Below, in pieces: positions 34,881-45,769 of a stretch of DNA of 64,000 nucleotides. The notes beneath the pieces were generated by a model that saw only the letters and a program-made list of their open reading frames with translations, had not been told where the DNA came from and searched no databases. Both the position numbers and the translations under genes were made by a program. The number at the start of each line of letters is the position of its first letter. The first letter of the stretch is position 1. Source of the stretch: Schistocerca nitens (Eukaryota; Arthropoda; Insecta; Orthoptera; Acrididae); the NCBI RefSeq assembly GCF_023898315.1, contig NC_064621.1:133608521-133672520 (forward strand), written 5' to 3'.

Positions 34881-35183
34881 GACCATTTTCGTAGTTTACA
34901 AGTTGCTCGTCCCCAAGCGCAGCACCATAACAATCTGCCCTTTGCGAAAGCCGCTTATGTCAGTGAACTTCTTCATTTGCCACCCGTATCGCCGCCATAA
35001 TTATCCTATAATTTTCTCTGCTCTGCTTATCTACTTTCCTTAGTGTGTCACGCGCCCGCAGTGTCGGCAGGTTGCATTCATCATTGCGGTAGGCAGTCTT
35101 CATAGCGTTCTAAGTAACCAGTGCAAGTTGTCAAAAGCAAGACGAGCTATAACCTCCGCCTAGAAGACGTAACAGATCGGGAA

Positions 35184-35381
35184 CGCCGGCCGGAGTGGCC
35201 GCGCGGTTCTAGGCGCTTCAGTCCGGAACCGCGTGACCGCTACGGTCGCAGGTTCGACTCCTGCCTCGGGCATGGATGTGTGTGATGTCCTTAGGTTAGT
35301 TAGCTTTAAGCAGTTCTAAGTTCTAGGGGACTTATGACCTCAGCAGTTGAGTCCCATAGTGCTCAGAGCCATTTGAACCAT
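35184..35381 (+). repeat. SINE-A, 10-bp target duplication
   Basis: A box GGCCGCGCGGTT, B box AGGTTCGACTCCTGC, typical 3' end CATTTGAACCAT. AGATCGGGAA lies at 35174-35183 and 35382-35391. Confidence 0.9.
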
Positions 35382-35391
35382 AGATCGGGAA

Positions 35392-36453
35392 AAATAGTGT
35401 TTAAAGAACTGTTGAAACGAATTCTCCGTAGATGGGAATGTTTTAGAGTGGAGAATTCGAGATAGTTAAGTGACAGCGAAAGTGCTTCCGTTCTAGAATA
35501 CTGTTTTGAAGCAAATCGTACAGCCAGGACCACGCACATGGACTACAAATACGAGTGTATTAGCGAAAATATAAGGCGGAGTACTCATTGAACTCATGTA
35601 AATGTTATTTATACTCAATAATATTAAATTAGGCAAGGTAAACATCAATCTGAAGTTTGATATGACCGCAGCAGTACTTTAGTGTCCAGGGCCCTTACAG
35701 AGATAGTGAAGTAGCCTTGCTCCAACCTGTGAGTCTCCGAGACACGGAACGTCTACAATGGAATTACTTCTAAATCACCGTTCCTTCATAGGTCGAATTC
35801 ACATTTAAAGTCACACAGGAATGATGAAGTGTTGAGTTACTCCTGTTAGAGGAACAACTAATTTCTTTCACACATTTGAAAAAAAAAAATATGCCAGAGA
35901 GGTGGCAAACTGTGGTAAATGTGTAAATATGCTGCGAACGTGAGACAAACTTCCTGTTACGATCCACAGATTTTATGCGATACCACGTTTGCCTTTTAGA
36001 GTGGCGACCGTAATTTAGTTTAGGTCTGGCCTTTTAAGCAGACAGAAGTTAGATTTTGACTGCTTTTCTGACCGTTCAGATATATAAGAGGCACTAAAAC
36101 TAAAACGGGGCAGATGGGAAAAAAGTACGTCAACCGTTTGTTATTCTAGAACTATTACTTTTGTATCGCATTGTGAGACAAGACGGTCAATGTTTTCATG
36201 GAAAGGTTTTGCGGTTGCCCAGTGAAATGTGACTCAGGGCAGGCGTGCACCTATTCGTCCGAAGCAAAACGAGGATCACGAATGTCTTTCTTCGGGCTCC
36301 GAAAATATGAGAATCGCGTGGGGAGAGATTAGAAGTATGAGGACGCGGGCTGCTTACGCTGCAAAAGTTTCGCTCTGAAACTTTAACATATTGTACACAC
36401 AGTTCCAATCTCTCCCATTACGTTTACCATATTTTTGGAGCCCTGAAGAAATA
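35392..36453. other. Unassigned stretch
   Basis: No domain-supported frame or known repeat. A9 run at 35879-35888. Confidence 0.4.
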
Positions 36454-36680
36454 CACTACTGGCCATTAAAATTGCTACACCACGAAGATGATGTGCTACA
36501 GACGCGTAACTTAGCCGACAGGAAGAAGATGCTGTGATATGCAAATGATTAGCTTTTCAGAGCATTCACACAAGGTTGGCGACGGTGGCGACACCTACAA
36601 CGTGCTGACATCACGAAACTTTCCAACCGATTTCTCATACACAAACAGCAGTTGACCGGCGTTGCTGGTGAAACGTAGCT

Positions 36681-37950
36681 GTGAGGCCTCGTGTAACGAG
36701 GAGAAATGCGTACCACCACGTTTTCGACTTTGATAAAGGTCGGATTGTAGCCTATCGTGATTGCGGTTTATCGTATCGCGACATTGCTCTTCGCGTTGAT
36801 CGAGATCCAATTACTGTTAGCAGAATATGGAATCGGTTGGTTCAGGAGGGTAATACGGAACGCCGTGCTGCATCCCGACTGCCTCGTATCACTAGCAGTC
36901 GAGATGACAGGTATCTTATCCGCATGGCTGTAACGGATCGTGCAGCCACGTCTCGATCCCTGAGTCAACAGATGCGGAGGTTCAAAATGGTTCAAATGGC
37001 TCTGAGCACTATGGGACTCAACTGCTGTGGTCATCAGTCCCCTAGAACTTAGAACTACTTAAACCTAACTAACCTAAGGACATCACACACATCCATGCCC
37101 GAGGCAGGATTCGAATCTGCGACCGTAGCAGTCGCACGGTTCCGGACTGCGCGCCTAGAACCGCGAGACCACCGCGGCCGGCCAGATGCGGAGGTTTGCA
37201 AGACAACAACCATCTGCACGAACAGTTCGACGACGTTTGCAGCAGCATGGACTATCAGCTCGGAGACCATGGCTGCGGTTACCCTTGACGCTGCTTCACA
37301 GACAGGAGCGCCTGCGATGGTATACTCAACGACGGACCTAGGTGCACGAAAGGCAAAACGTCATTTCTTCGGATGAATCCAGGTTTCGTTTACAGCATCA
37401 TGACGGTCGTTTCCGTGTTTGGCGACATCGCGGCGAACGAACATTGGAAGCGTGTATTCGTCATCGCCATACTGGCGGATCACCCGGCGTGATGGCATGG
37501 GGTGCCATTGGTTACACGTCTCTGTCACCTCTTGTTAGAATTGACGGCACTCTGAACAGTGGACGTTACATTTCAGATGTGTTATGACCCGTGGCTCTAC
37601 CCTTCATTCGATCCCTTTGAAACCCTAGATTTCAGCAGGATAATGCACGACTGAATGTTTCAGGTCCTGTACAGTCCTTTCTGGATACAGAAAATGTTCG
37701 GCTGCTGCCCTGGCCAGCACATTCTCCACATCTCTCACCAAATGAAAACGTCTAGTCAATGGTGTCAGAGCAACTGGCTCGTCACAATACGCCAGTCACT
37801 ACTCTGGATGAACTGTGGAATCGCGTTGAAGCTGCATGGGCAGCTGTACCTGTACACGCCATCCAAGCTCTGTTTGACTCAATGCCCAGGCGTATCAAGG
37901 CCGTTATTACGGCCAGAGGTGGTTGTTCCGGGTACTGATTTCTCAGGCTC
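36681..37950 (+). pseudogene. Tc1-like transposase, copy 1, interrupted by SINE
   Basis: The N-terminal helix-turn-helix region is readable (FDKGRIVAYRDCGLSYRDIA, then ITVSRIWNRLVQEGNTERR). The SINE at 36983-37182 falls after SRSLSQQM. Downstream the DDE core continues: SSDESRFRLQHHDGRFRVW (first Asp), MAWGAIGYTSLSPLVRIDG, FQQDNAR (second Asp), LSPNENV (third acid, Glu). In-frame stops occur at about 37340, 37585, 37618 and 37756. Dead both by stops and by the insertion. Confidence 0.88.
36983..37182 (-). repeat. SINE-A inside Tc1 transposase, 14-bp target duplication
   Basis: CAGATGCGGAGGTT lies on both sides (36969-36982 and 37183-37196). Removing one copy plus the SINE restores continuity of the transposase sequence, so the SINE is younger than the transposon. 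Confidence 0.95.
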
Positions 37951-38073
37951 TATGCACCCAAATTGCGTGAAAATGTAATCACATGTCAGTAGTAGAATAA
38001 TACATTTGTCCAATGAATACCCGTTTATCATCTGCATTTCTTCTTGGTGTAGCAATTTTAATGGCCAGTAGTG

Positions 38074-38425
38074 TACATTCGTGGGCGTTAATATGCTTCG
38101 GATAAAGGGGTGCATACCTGTTTTCAGTCAGGGTCCTGTAGGCAACGGCAAACGTTTTCCATGAAATCACTGACCTTCTGGGCTCGATGTTGGTTAAATG
38201 TATTGACAGTTGTGCCGATTACTTTTGAAACAATAGAGTTAACTTACGTTTTTTTTAATCCGTTTCGTTTTCATTTGACAGTCCCTTATATCTGTGATTG
38301 CTTCCGTGATCAGATTGGCTCGATACTAAGTTGTAACACCTAGCTCACAGTCAATTTAAACGCCTATGCAGTTGTTAACACAGCACAGTCTGACCCTTAT
38401 CGACGAAGTGACAGTAAATGCTCAC
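38074..38425. other. Probable intron sequence downstream (minus) of the semaphorin exon
   Basis: AT-rich with no recognised repeat. Follows the splice donor at 38425-38420 on the minus strand. Confidence 0.45.
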
Positions 38426-38672
38426 CGCCTGCTTGCGCTCCCAGGACTTCATGGCGGTCTTGTACTTCTCGAACTCGTGGCACCAGTCGGAGTAGATCTT
38501 CTGGTAGTCGTGCGACTTGCCGGGCGGCGAGCAGCGGTGGGTGTCGACGGTGACGTTGTAGGAGCAGAGCAGCGCCCCGCCCAGCCAGCAGTCGTAGCGG
38601 CCCGCGTCCGCCTCCGTCACCGCGATGATCACCAGGCCGTGCTCCGACGTCTCGATGTACTTCTCGGGCTTA
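38426..38672 (-). CDS. Sema2a: Semaphorin 2A-like exon (Ig domain and C-terminal tail)
   Basis: Class 2 semaphorins are secreted axon-guidance ligands that act through plexin B. This 247-bp exon encodes KPEKYIETSEHGLVIIAV, then EADAGRYDCWLGGALLCSYN (the F/G-strand region with the Ig-domain cysteine) and the distinctive tail HDYQKIYSDWCHEFEKYKTA and MKSWERKQA. That tail is characteristic of insect Sema-2a. On the minus strand the exon is preceded by a polypyrimidine-poor but valid acceptor (TTGCTGTACAG, ending at 38673) and followed by donor GTGAGC (38425-38420). It begins with the last base of a codon and ends at a codon boundary. It is markedly GC-rich compared with its surroundings. I found no other exon of the gene in the window: the sema and PSI exons should lie to the right and the last coding exon to the left, beyond reach or too short to see. 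A stand-alone processed fragment is unlikely because of the intact splice sites. Confidence 0.85.
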
Positions 38673-39371
38673 CTGTACAGCAAGAACACGACAGTTACAC
38701 GGGGGCAATTACTGGTGTTCCCTCCAACTCTCCCTCTAAAAATGGAGGAAGGCTCACTGGTGGAGAACGTCTCATCGAAGTCAGGACCTACAAGCAGATT
38801 TTCAACAATCGGAGCAAGTTATGAGAAACGATTCCTGGGAGAATAAACAACACATTGAAAAATTCATGATTTCCGTAATAAATAACACTTTATCCGTACA
38901 ATGTATACTCCAGGTCGTCACACGCTATGTACTCTTGGCATAGTGTGGGCTGCGTCACTACCATGTAGCGACCACATGAGCTTTCGTATTTCTATATATT
39001 TCTTCCAAAAGAGGTGGCATCTTGGGCTAATCATCTGTCCAGAGTTGGGGAAGTACTGCGATTCCTGTAAGAGTAACGAACTCAAATGCGTACCGCTGGC
39101 GTCATGGAGAACAGCACAGTCCTTTGTCAATGAATGGAAAGGTCTCGCCCACTGGGTGCTACATATTGTAAATGGAACTGCATGGCAACGATGTAGTTCC
39201 ATACATAAGTTCATCAGACCTTATTTCATCTTTCTTCTGTGAGAGATCGCCTTCCACAGTTCGTTTCAAATGTTCAAAACCTCTGGGACGCCTGTTGTAA
39301 AACGGGTATCGGTACTTTCACTGCTTTGTGCACTGCCCGACAAAAGTGAGGCGTTCAGAAGCCATGGTCGT
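38673..39371. other. Probable intron upstream (minus) of the semaphorin exon
   Basis: No other exon was recognised. Open frames here lack domain support. Confidence 0.45.
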
Positions 39372-39956
39372 ATGAAACTTCCTGGCAGATTAAAACTGTG
39401 CGCCGGACCGGGACCTTTGCATTTCACGGGCAAGTGCTCTACCATCTGAGCTACCCAAGGACGACTCACGCTCCTTCCTCACAGCTTTACTTCTGCCAGT
39501 ATCTCGTCTCCTACCTTCCAAACTTAACAGAGCAGTTGTCCGCGAAAGGCAAAGGTCCCGAGTTCGAGTCTCAATCCGGCACACAGTTTTTATCTGCCAG
39601 GAAGTTTCATATCAGCGCACACTCCGCTGCAGAGTGAAAATCTCGTTCTGGAAACATTCCCCAGACTGTGGCTAAACCATGTTTCCACAATATCCTTTCT
39701 TTCAGGAGTGCTAGTTATGCATGGTTCGCAGGAGAGATTCTGTAAAGTTTGGAAGGTAAGAGACGAGATACTGGCAGAAGTAAAGCTGTGAGGAAGGGGC
39801 GTGAGTCGTGCTTGTGGTAGCTCAGATGGTAGAGCACTTGCCCGCGAAAGGCAAAGATCCCGAGTTCGAGTCTTGGTCCGGCACACAGTTTTAATCTGCC
39901 AGGAAGTTTCATATCAGCGCACACTCTGCTGCAGAGTGAAAATCTCATTCTGGACA
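39372..39956. repeat. tRNA-like fold-back repeat cluster, copies 2 and 3
   Basis: The unit at 39372-39655 has an inverted tRNA-like head (GGGCAAGTGCTCTACCATCT, complement of an A box) and, on its right, CCCGAGTTCGAGTCTCAATC (B box). The unit at 39735-39956 carries GGTAGCTCAGATGGTAGAGC and CCCGAGTTCGAGTCTTGGTC. Both end with CGCACACTC-GCTGCAGAGTG. TTTGGAAGGTAAGAGACGAG at 39748 is the inverse of CTCGTCTCCTACCTTCCAAA at 39503, so the whole cluster can fold on itself. Not functional tRNAs. Confidence 0.8.
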
Positions 39957-40366
39957 TGGTCGTATGTCAGTGTAACTCAGTACACATACACATCGCAGGC
40001 AGTTATGTGAACTATTACGGTTATAATTATCTGTGACAGGTAAAAGGAGCACGAGAGTGACTAGTTTGTATTTAGAGTTGTTACCAAGTCTGCTAACGTG
40101 TACATGGGGGTTGTACAGCGTCGTATGTTGAGTGATCACTATGATAGAAAGTGAGATGCGGCGTATCCCTGTAAGTATTATCAGCGTCTGACTCAGTTTG
40201 AAAGCGGCGTCATTGTGGGTTTCCATTTCGTTTCCATTTCGCAGTCTTGTCAAATCGTGGAATATCCAGTTTGTGGTGGATTCGGATATGACAGCGGTCC
40301 GGTTTTGGACAGCATGGGAACGGGAGGAGGAATTTATTCGTCGTCAAGGTCCTGGTCGAGCACGTG

Positions 40367-40560
40367 GTTCAAATGGCTCTGAGCACCATGGGACTTAAGT
40401 TCTGAGGGCATCAGTCGCCTAGAACTTAGAACTAATTACACCCAACTAACCTAAGGACATCACACACATCCATGCCCGAGGCAGGACTCATCCCTACGAC
40501 AGTAGCGGTCACGTGGTTCCAAACTGAAGCGCTTAGAACCACACGGCCACACCGGCCGGC
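40367..40560 (-). repeat. SINE-A in Tc1 relic
   Basis: Target duplication GGTCGAGCACGTG at 40354-40366 and GGTCGACCACGTG at 40561-40573 (one mismatch, so this insertion is not recent). Confidence 0.9.
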
Positions 40561-40622
40561 GGTCGACCACGTGTGCCACACGGTGGAGTATCGTCATATT
40601 GCGCAGCAAGCACATCGTAAAC

Positions 40623-41674
40623 CAGGGCCGGCCAGAAATTCTGCACGCGTGCGGTGCTCCTGCACACGTGCAACTTCCGGGTCACAGCGTTCACGCCGCA
40701 GCCATCAGCGTTCATGTAGTGCATGTTTCTACGCACAGATGTCGCTTTACCCTCTTGCTGAGATACTCTGTACCGGCACATTCTAGTGCTCTTTCCACAA
40801 CTTGCAAGCCAACCATGGAAGGTATTTCGCGTATTAAACATTTAAAATACTGTCATAGTCTACTTTTATGTTAACAGTTTAACCCAGTAAGACATGTAAT
40901 ACAGTTAACAACCGTGGGTTTTTATTAAGGAAGCTTAACTTGGTTGGTTGGTTTTGAGGAAGGAGACCAGACAGCGAGGTCATCGGTCTCATCGGGTTAG
41001 GGAAGGACGGGGAAGGAAGTCCGCCGTGCCCTTTTTGAAAGGAACCATCCCGGCATTTGCCTGGAGCGATTTAGGGAAATCACGGAAAACCTAAATCAGG
41101 ATGGCCGGACGCGGGATTGAACCGTCGTCGAAGCTTAACTGACGGCAGGTAAATACGCGTAATGTATTTAAGAAAGAGAGCACTTAGCGACTTCCAACGA
41201 ATCTTATTCATGATTTCAAATAACATTAAACTAGTGCAAGGTTTCCTATAACTAATTCTCGGTGCCCTCAGTTACACCCACATAATTTCTCTCTCACTGA
41301 CCTTTGAACAGAATGACAACCGCAGACCTCTCGATGATCACCTGTTATTTCAATAGCATTATTGCTATATCTTTCATCAGTTCCGTCTGAAATCTGCATA
41401 ATAACCGACAGTTAGATGAATGTTATGTTTTATCGACTTCAGCTGAGCGTAGCCCTTCACACATTTTAAAAAAAAAAACCTAGATGTAAGTATACATTGA
41501 AACAATCGGTTTAATGACCAATTTTCCTCTTGCTTGTACCACATAAACAGTGAAGTGGTGCCGCCGCCGTTCATTTAGGACACATGTGTAATAACAGATG
41601 TCGCTGTCGCTCGCTGTCGCACATGTGCAGCACTTCCGCACGTCCGCACACTGTGCAGCGTTTGGCCGGCCCTG
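40623..41674. mobile_element. Non-autonomous hAT-type element with 8-bp target duplication
   Basis: Ends are CAGGGCCGGCCAGAAATTCT and its imperfect inverse GCGTTTGGCCGGCCCTG. The flanking 8-bp direct repeat TCGTAAAC is at 40615-40622 and 41675-41682. Eight-base duplications and CAGGG-type ends are hallmarks of hAT elements. About 1.05 kb, no transposase; GC-rich ends enclose AT-rich interior. It holds a SINE at 40941-41129. Confidence 0.8.
40941..41129 (+). repeat. SINE-D (same family as 17900-18080), 11-bp target duplication
   Basis: It begins TTGGTTGGTTGGTTTTGAGG-like sequence and ends CGGGATTGAACCGTCGTC, whose complement is a B-box-like GGTTCAATCCC. GAAGCTTAACT is present at 40930-40940 and 41130-41140. 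Strand given as read; the tRNA-like end suggests its own sense is minus. Confidence 0.85.
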
Positions 41675-42539
41675 TCGTAAACCCTTCACACCTGAGACTG
41701 CCGTACGAGATGAAGTAACGGACTCCCTGCGTCATCCTTTGTCATCCCGCAACGTTGATCGAAGGCTAGCAGTAGTTGGATTAGAGCAGTGCCGTCCAAT
41801 GCATAGGCTATCGTTAGCACTACAACACGAACGGCTGCGTCTGAAACGCTGCCGTGAACAGGATGCATGGACTGCCGATGAACTATTCCGCATTGTGTTC
41901 AACTGAATCGCGGTTCTGCATTACCCTGGATAGCCATCGTCGCCGAGTATCACAGCAACCAGAGGAGAGTTTAGATTCTTTCAGTGTTTTGAAGACGCAC
42001 AGCGGCGTTACCCTAATGTCATGGTATACGGAGCCATCGGTTATGACTCTAGGTCACGGCCGATAGCGACACAGCCGCACGTCACATCCTGCTTCCAGAT
42101 GTGTTAGCTCTCTTGCGACATTATCGTGGTGCAATTTTTTAACAGAATAACGCTCGTCCACGTACAGCAAGTGTCTCTATGAACAGTCTGCGTGATGTTG
42201 ATGTATTCACATGGCCAGCAAGATCCCCAAGTTCGTTCCCGATGCAACACGCCTGGGAACATTTCGGACGTCAACTCCTCCCGAGTATCAGTATCTAGGA
42301 TATCAAGGGCCAGCTACAACTGTTGTTCGACAACTCGCCAGAGGAGAGGGTATACCAGCTTTATGACACGCTCTCAAATCAAATCAGTGCATGCATCCAG
42401 GTACTTCCTACTGATAAGAGGGCTCATACAATATTTCATGCATAGCCATCCCTGGAAATTATTAAATAGGTTTTTGCGAGACATAACTCGTCTTTGTAAA
42501 TTTGACTCGACTTTTTAATCACTGCGATAACAGCACATA

Positions 42540-44075
42540 CAGGGTGTTTCAAAAATGACCGGTATATTTGAAACGGCAATAAAAACTAAACGAGCAGCGA
42601 TAGAAATACACCGTTTGTTGCAATATGCTTGGGACAACAGTACATTTTCAGGCAGACAAACTTTCGAAATTACAGTAGTTACAATTTTCAACAACAGATG
42701 GCGCTGCAAGTGATGTGAAAGATATAGACGACAACGCAGTCTGTGGGTGCGCCATTCTGTACGTCGTCTTTCTGCTGTAAGCGTGTGCTGTTCACAACGT
42801 GCAAGTGTGCTGTAGACAACATGGTTTATTCCTTAGAACAGGATTTTTCTGGTGTTGCAATTCCACCGCCTAGAACACAGTGTTGTTGCAACAAGACGAA
42901 GTTTTCAACGGAGGTTTAATGTAACCAAAGGACCGAAAAGCGATACAATAAAGGATCTGTTTGAAAAATTTCAATGGACTGGGAACGTGACGGATGAACG
43001 TGCTGGAAAGGTAGGGCGACCGCGTACGGCAACCACAGAGGGCAACGCGCAGCTAGTGCAGCAGGTGATCCAACAGCGGCCTCGGGTTTCCGTTCGCCGT
43101 GTTGCAGCTGCGGTCCAAATGACGCCAACGTCCACGTATCGTCTCATGCGCCAGAGTTTACACCTCTATCCATACAAAATTCAAACGCGGCAACCCCTCA
43201 GCGCCGCTACCATTGCTGCACGAGGGACATTCGCTAACGATATAGTGCACAGGATTGATGACGGCGATATGCATGTGGGCAGCATTTGGTTTACTGACGA
43301 AGCTTATTTTTACCTGGACGGCTTCGTCAATAAACAGAACTGGCGCATATGGGGAACCGAAAAGCCCCATGTTGCAGTCCCATCGTCCCTGCATCCTCAA
43401 GAAGTACTGGTCTGGGGCGCCATTTCTTCCAAAGGAATCATTGGCCCATTTTTCAGATCCGAAACGATTACTATATGGACATTCTTCGTGAATTTGTGAC
43501 GGTGCAAACTGCCTTAGACGACACTGCGAACACCTCGTGGTTTATGCAAGAGGATGCCCGGCCACATCGCACGGCCGACGTCTTTAATTTCCTGAATGAA
43601 TATTTCGATGATCGTGTGATTGCTTTGGGCTATCCGAAACATACAGGAGCCGGCGTGGATTGACCTCCCTATTCGCCAGACATGAACCCCTGTGACTTCT
43701 TTCTGTGGGGACACTTGAAAGACCAGGTGTACCGCCAGAATCCAGAAACAATTGAACAGCTGAAGCAGTACATCTCATCTGCATGTGAAGCCATTCCGCC
43801 AGACACGTTGTCAAAGGTTTCGGGTAATTTCATTCAGAGACTACGCCATATTATTGCTACGCATGGTGGATATGTGGAAAATATTGTACTATAGAGTTTC
43901 CCAGACCGCAGCGCCATCTGTTGTTGAAAATTGTAACTACTGTAATTTCGAAAGTTTGTCTGCCTGAAAATGTACTGTTGTCCCAAGCATATTGCAACAA
44001 ACGGTGTATTTCTATCGCTGCTCGTTTAGTTTTTATTGCCGTTTCAAATATACCGGCCATTTTTGAAACACCCTG
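42540..44075 (+). mobile_element. Mariner-like element with 168-bp terminal inverted repeats, copy 1
   Basis: Terminal inverted repeats run 42540-42707 and 43908-44075, starting CAGGGTGTTTCAAAAATGAC and almost identical over their whole 168 bp. TA flanks both ends (42538-42539, 44076-44077). Total 1536 bp with a single transposase gene inside. A second copy starts at 63028. Confidence 0.92.
42821..43894 (+). pseudogene. Transposase of the long-TIR element, copy 1
   Basis: It starts MVYSLEQ at 42821. A one-base break follows at about 42845, then the frame 42852-43499 holds the N-terminal helix-turn-helix region and VRRVAAAVQMTPTSTYRLM, then IWFTDEAYFYLDGFVN (first Asp). About 10 bases are missing near 43472 compared with the second copy, changing frame. 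Downstream SWFMQEDARPHRTADVF carries the second Asp region. TGG of copy 2 is TGA at 43662-43664 just before the third-acid block SPDMNPCDFFLWGHLKDQ. Ends at 43894. Inactive. Confidence 0.88.
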
Positions 44076-45769
44076 TACCTTCTCAAGCCATGATATTTCA
44101 TTCACTTTCCTCCTCCCAATCGGCGTACTTCAGTATTTTTGCTAAGCGGTGTATTACATTACCTTTAGCGCTAATCGTGGATATGATGTCGGGGGTATGA
44201 CAGCTTGTATCGACTTGTGGTAGTAACAATGAAGAACAGCCTGTTGTCTCATGGTCATTATTGAGGAGAGCAGAAGAACTTTAACAGCTCTGTTCTCGCT
44301 CCAATATTCTTCAACTGACACGCCTGTGACGTACCTCACCGCATTTTCGATAAAGTTTCCTAGGCAGCTGCTCAAACTAACTGACTAGAGGTAAGGCAAC
44401 TATCCTGTAGAATGGTCTAGGAAACTTAGTTTTCATTACAGCAAGTGAAGATTGTGACCAAACCTATCTAAGACAGTAGATTCCTCTTGAGCATTATAAT
44501 AGCATGGCAACTGTTTAATGGGAACTTTTCTCAGTAAAAGGTGAATAATTTTCAATTGTTCTCTAACCTTCGAAAAGCAACAAGCTGCGCGAGTTGATCT
44601 GTATTCTAACTTTGTTGTTAGCCGCGGACAAGCAAAATAAACAATAACACGATATTTCCCACAACGACATACGACAGGAGTGTTGACGCCACAAGCACCT
44701 CAGACATGATACAATTTCTGGTAGCATGACGTCAGAGTGTGGTAGGTCGACCAGTAGCAGAACAGTCATACTATTTGTAAGATATGACAAGCAGTCATTT
44801 GCCCCAGAAGAAGGACGAGGTTATCGTCGAAAGCTCGCGTTTTTACTGTAAATTAGTGACGCAAGGAAACCCACAAAAATTTTCACAATAAACTGCTTAT
44901 ATGCCAGTGCGTGAACTATTGTTAGTCTGTATTTACGATCCAAATATGATACATTCAAATTTGAAGGATATTCATATAATATTTCATGAATATCCATCTC
45001 TGGAAATTATTAAACAGGTGTTCCCGAGAATCACTCATTTTATTTCGTGTCTACCTTGGCTTCACTTGCTGAATTACTGTCACATTCTGTCCATATACAA
45101 ACTGGCTGGATACCATTGTCTCTGCACTTTTTCGTATAGGACCAGCGTTCCCCTTATATGGAGACCACGGACTCAAGCATTTTATTACCAATCAATTACC
45201 TTTAACTTCGTTTACTCACAGTTTTTGACGGTCCCAATTAATATTGCCATTCTGTGTTAGTCAGATGTACAGGGCAATTCGAAATGAATGAACCGATTAT
45301 CAGCGGCTTAGATAATTTTTAGAGATATATCTATCATAATGAAAACTGTTCCTCCATAGCACAAAAAGGCGAATATGTTCTGGACAGAGTAAGGGATGTA
45401 AGATCAGTGAACTAGCTTTTCGACTTATCTGGTAGATTCAAAGATACTTAAATCATAATATCTTGACGTCAAGGCCACATCCCTGTGGAAGGCTTTTTCT
45501 TTACTTTTTTTCGTTTTTTTTTACTTTTATTACTTTGTTGTTTTGTTTATATTTTGTAATTCTTAATTTTGTTTGGTTTTCAATTTATTAATTCTTTTTT
45601 GTTTTATAGTTACACACATTTCATTCTTATACACACGAGACTGTAACTGTCTTTTACATATACCCTCATTAAAATAAACAGTGGCTGTCAGGTCCGGAGA
45701 CCTACATGTTTCAAAAGCGCAACACAGCATCTACATGTCCAGTACGACCTATCCAACAGTTAGGATGAA
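44076..45769. other. Unassigned, partly T-rich region
   Basis: 44973-45018 resembles 42433-42475 (AATATTTCATG then CTGGAAATTATTAAA), so short homologous segments flank the long-TIR element. 45480-45640 is very T-rich. No gene seen. Confidence 0.4.

Larger units (their letters stand above)
36454..38073 (+). mobile_element. Tc1-like DNA transposon, copy 1, with SINE inside
   Basis: Terminal inverted repeats begin CACTACTGGCCATTAAAATT (36454) and end AATTTTAATGGCCAGTAGTG (38073), each flanked by TA, the expected Tc1/mariner target. About 1.62 kb, of which about 214 bp are a SINE and its duplicated target. A second copy of the family lies at about 52770-54064 on the other strand. Confidence 0.9.
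40120..42400 (+). pseudogene. Tc1-like transposase relic hosting nested insertions
   Basis: Transposase blocks are spread around two insertions. At about 40180-40366 LTQFESGVIVGFH (helix-turn-helix start) and FIRRQGPGRAR (basic linker) are readable. After both insertions 41683-42400 shows TESRFCITLDSHRRRV (first-Asp block region), a decayed GAIGYDS-like YGAIGYDSRSR at about 42030, DVDVFTWPARSPSSFP at about 42200 (compare LPWPARSPDLSP), and LYDTLSNQISACIQ at about 42360 (C-terminal block). Full of stops. Distinct family from 36454-38073. Confidence 0.75.

Noticed and set aside
38366-38824. 152-codon plus-strand frame as a gene
   Set aside because: It lies antisense to the semaphorin exon; the minus strand has recognisable motifs and splice sites.
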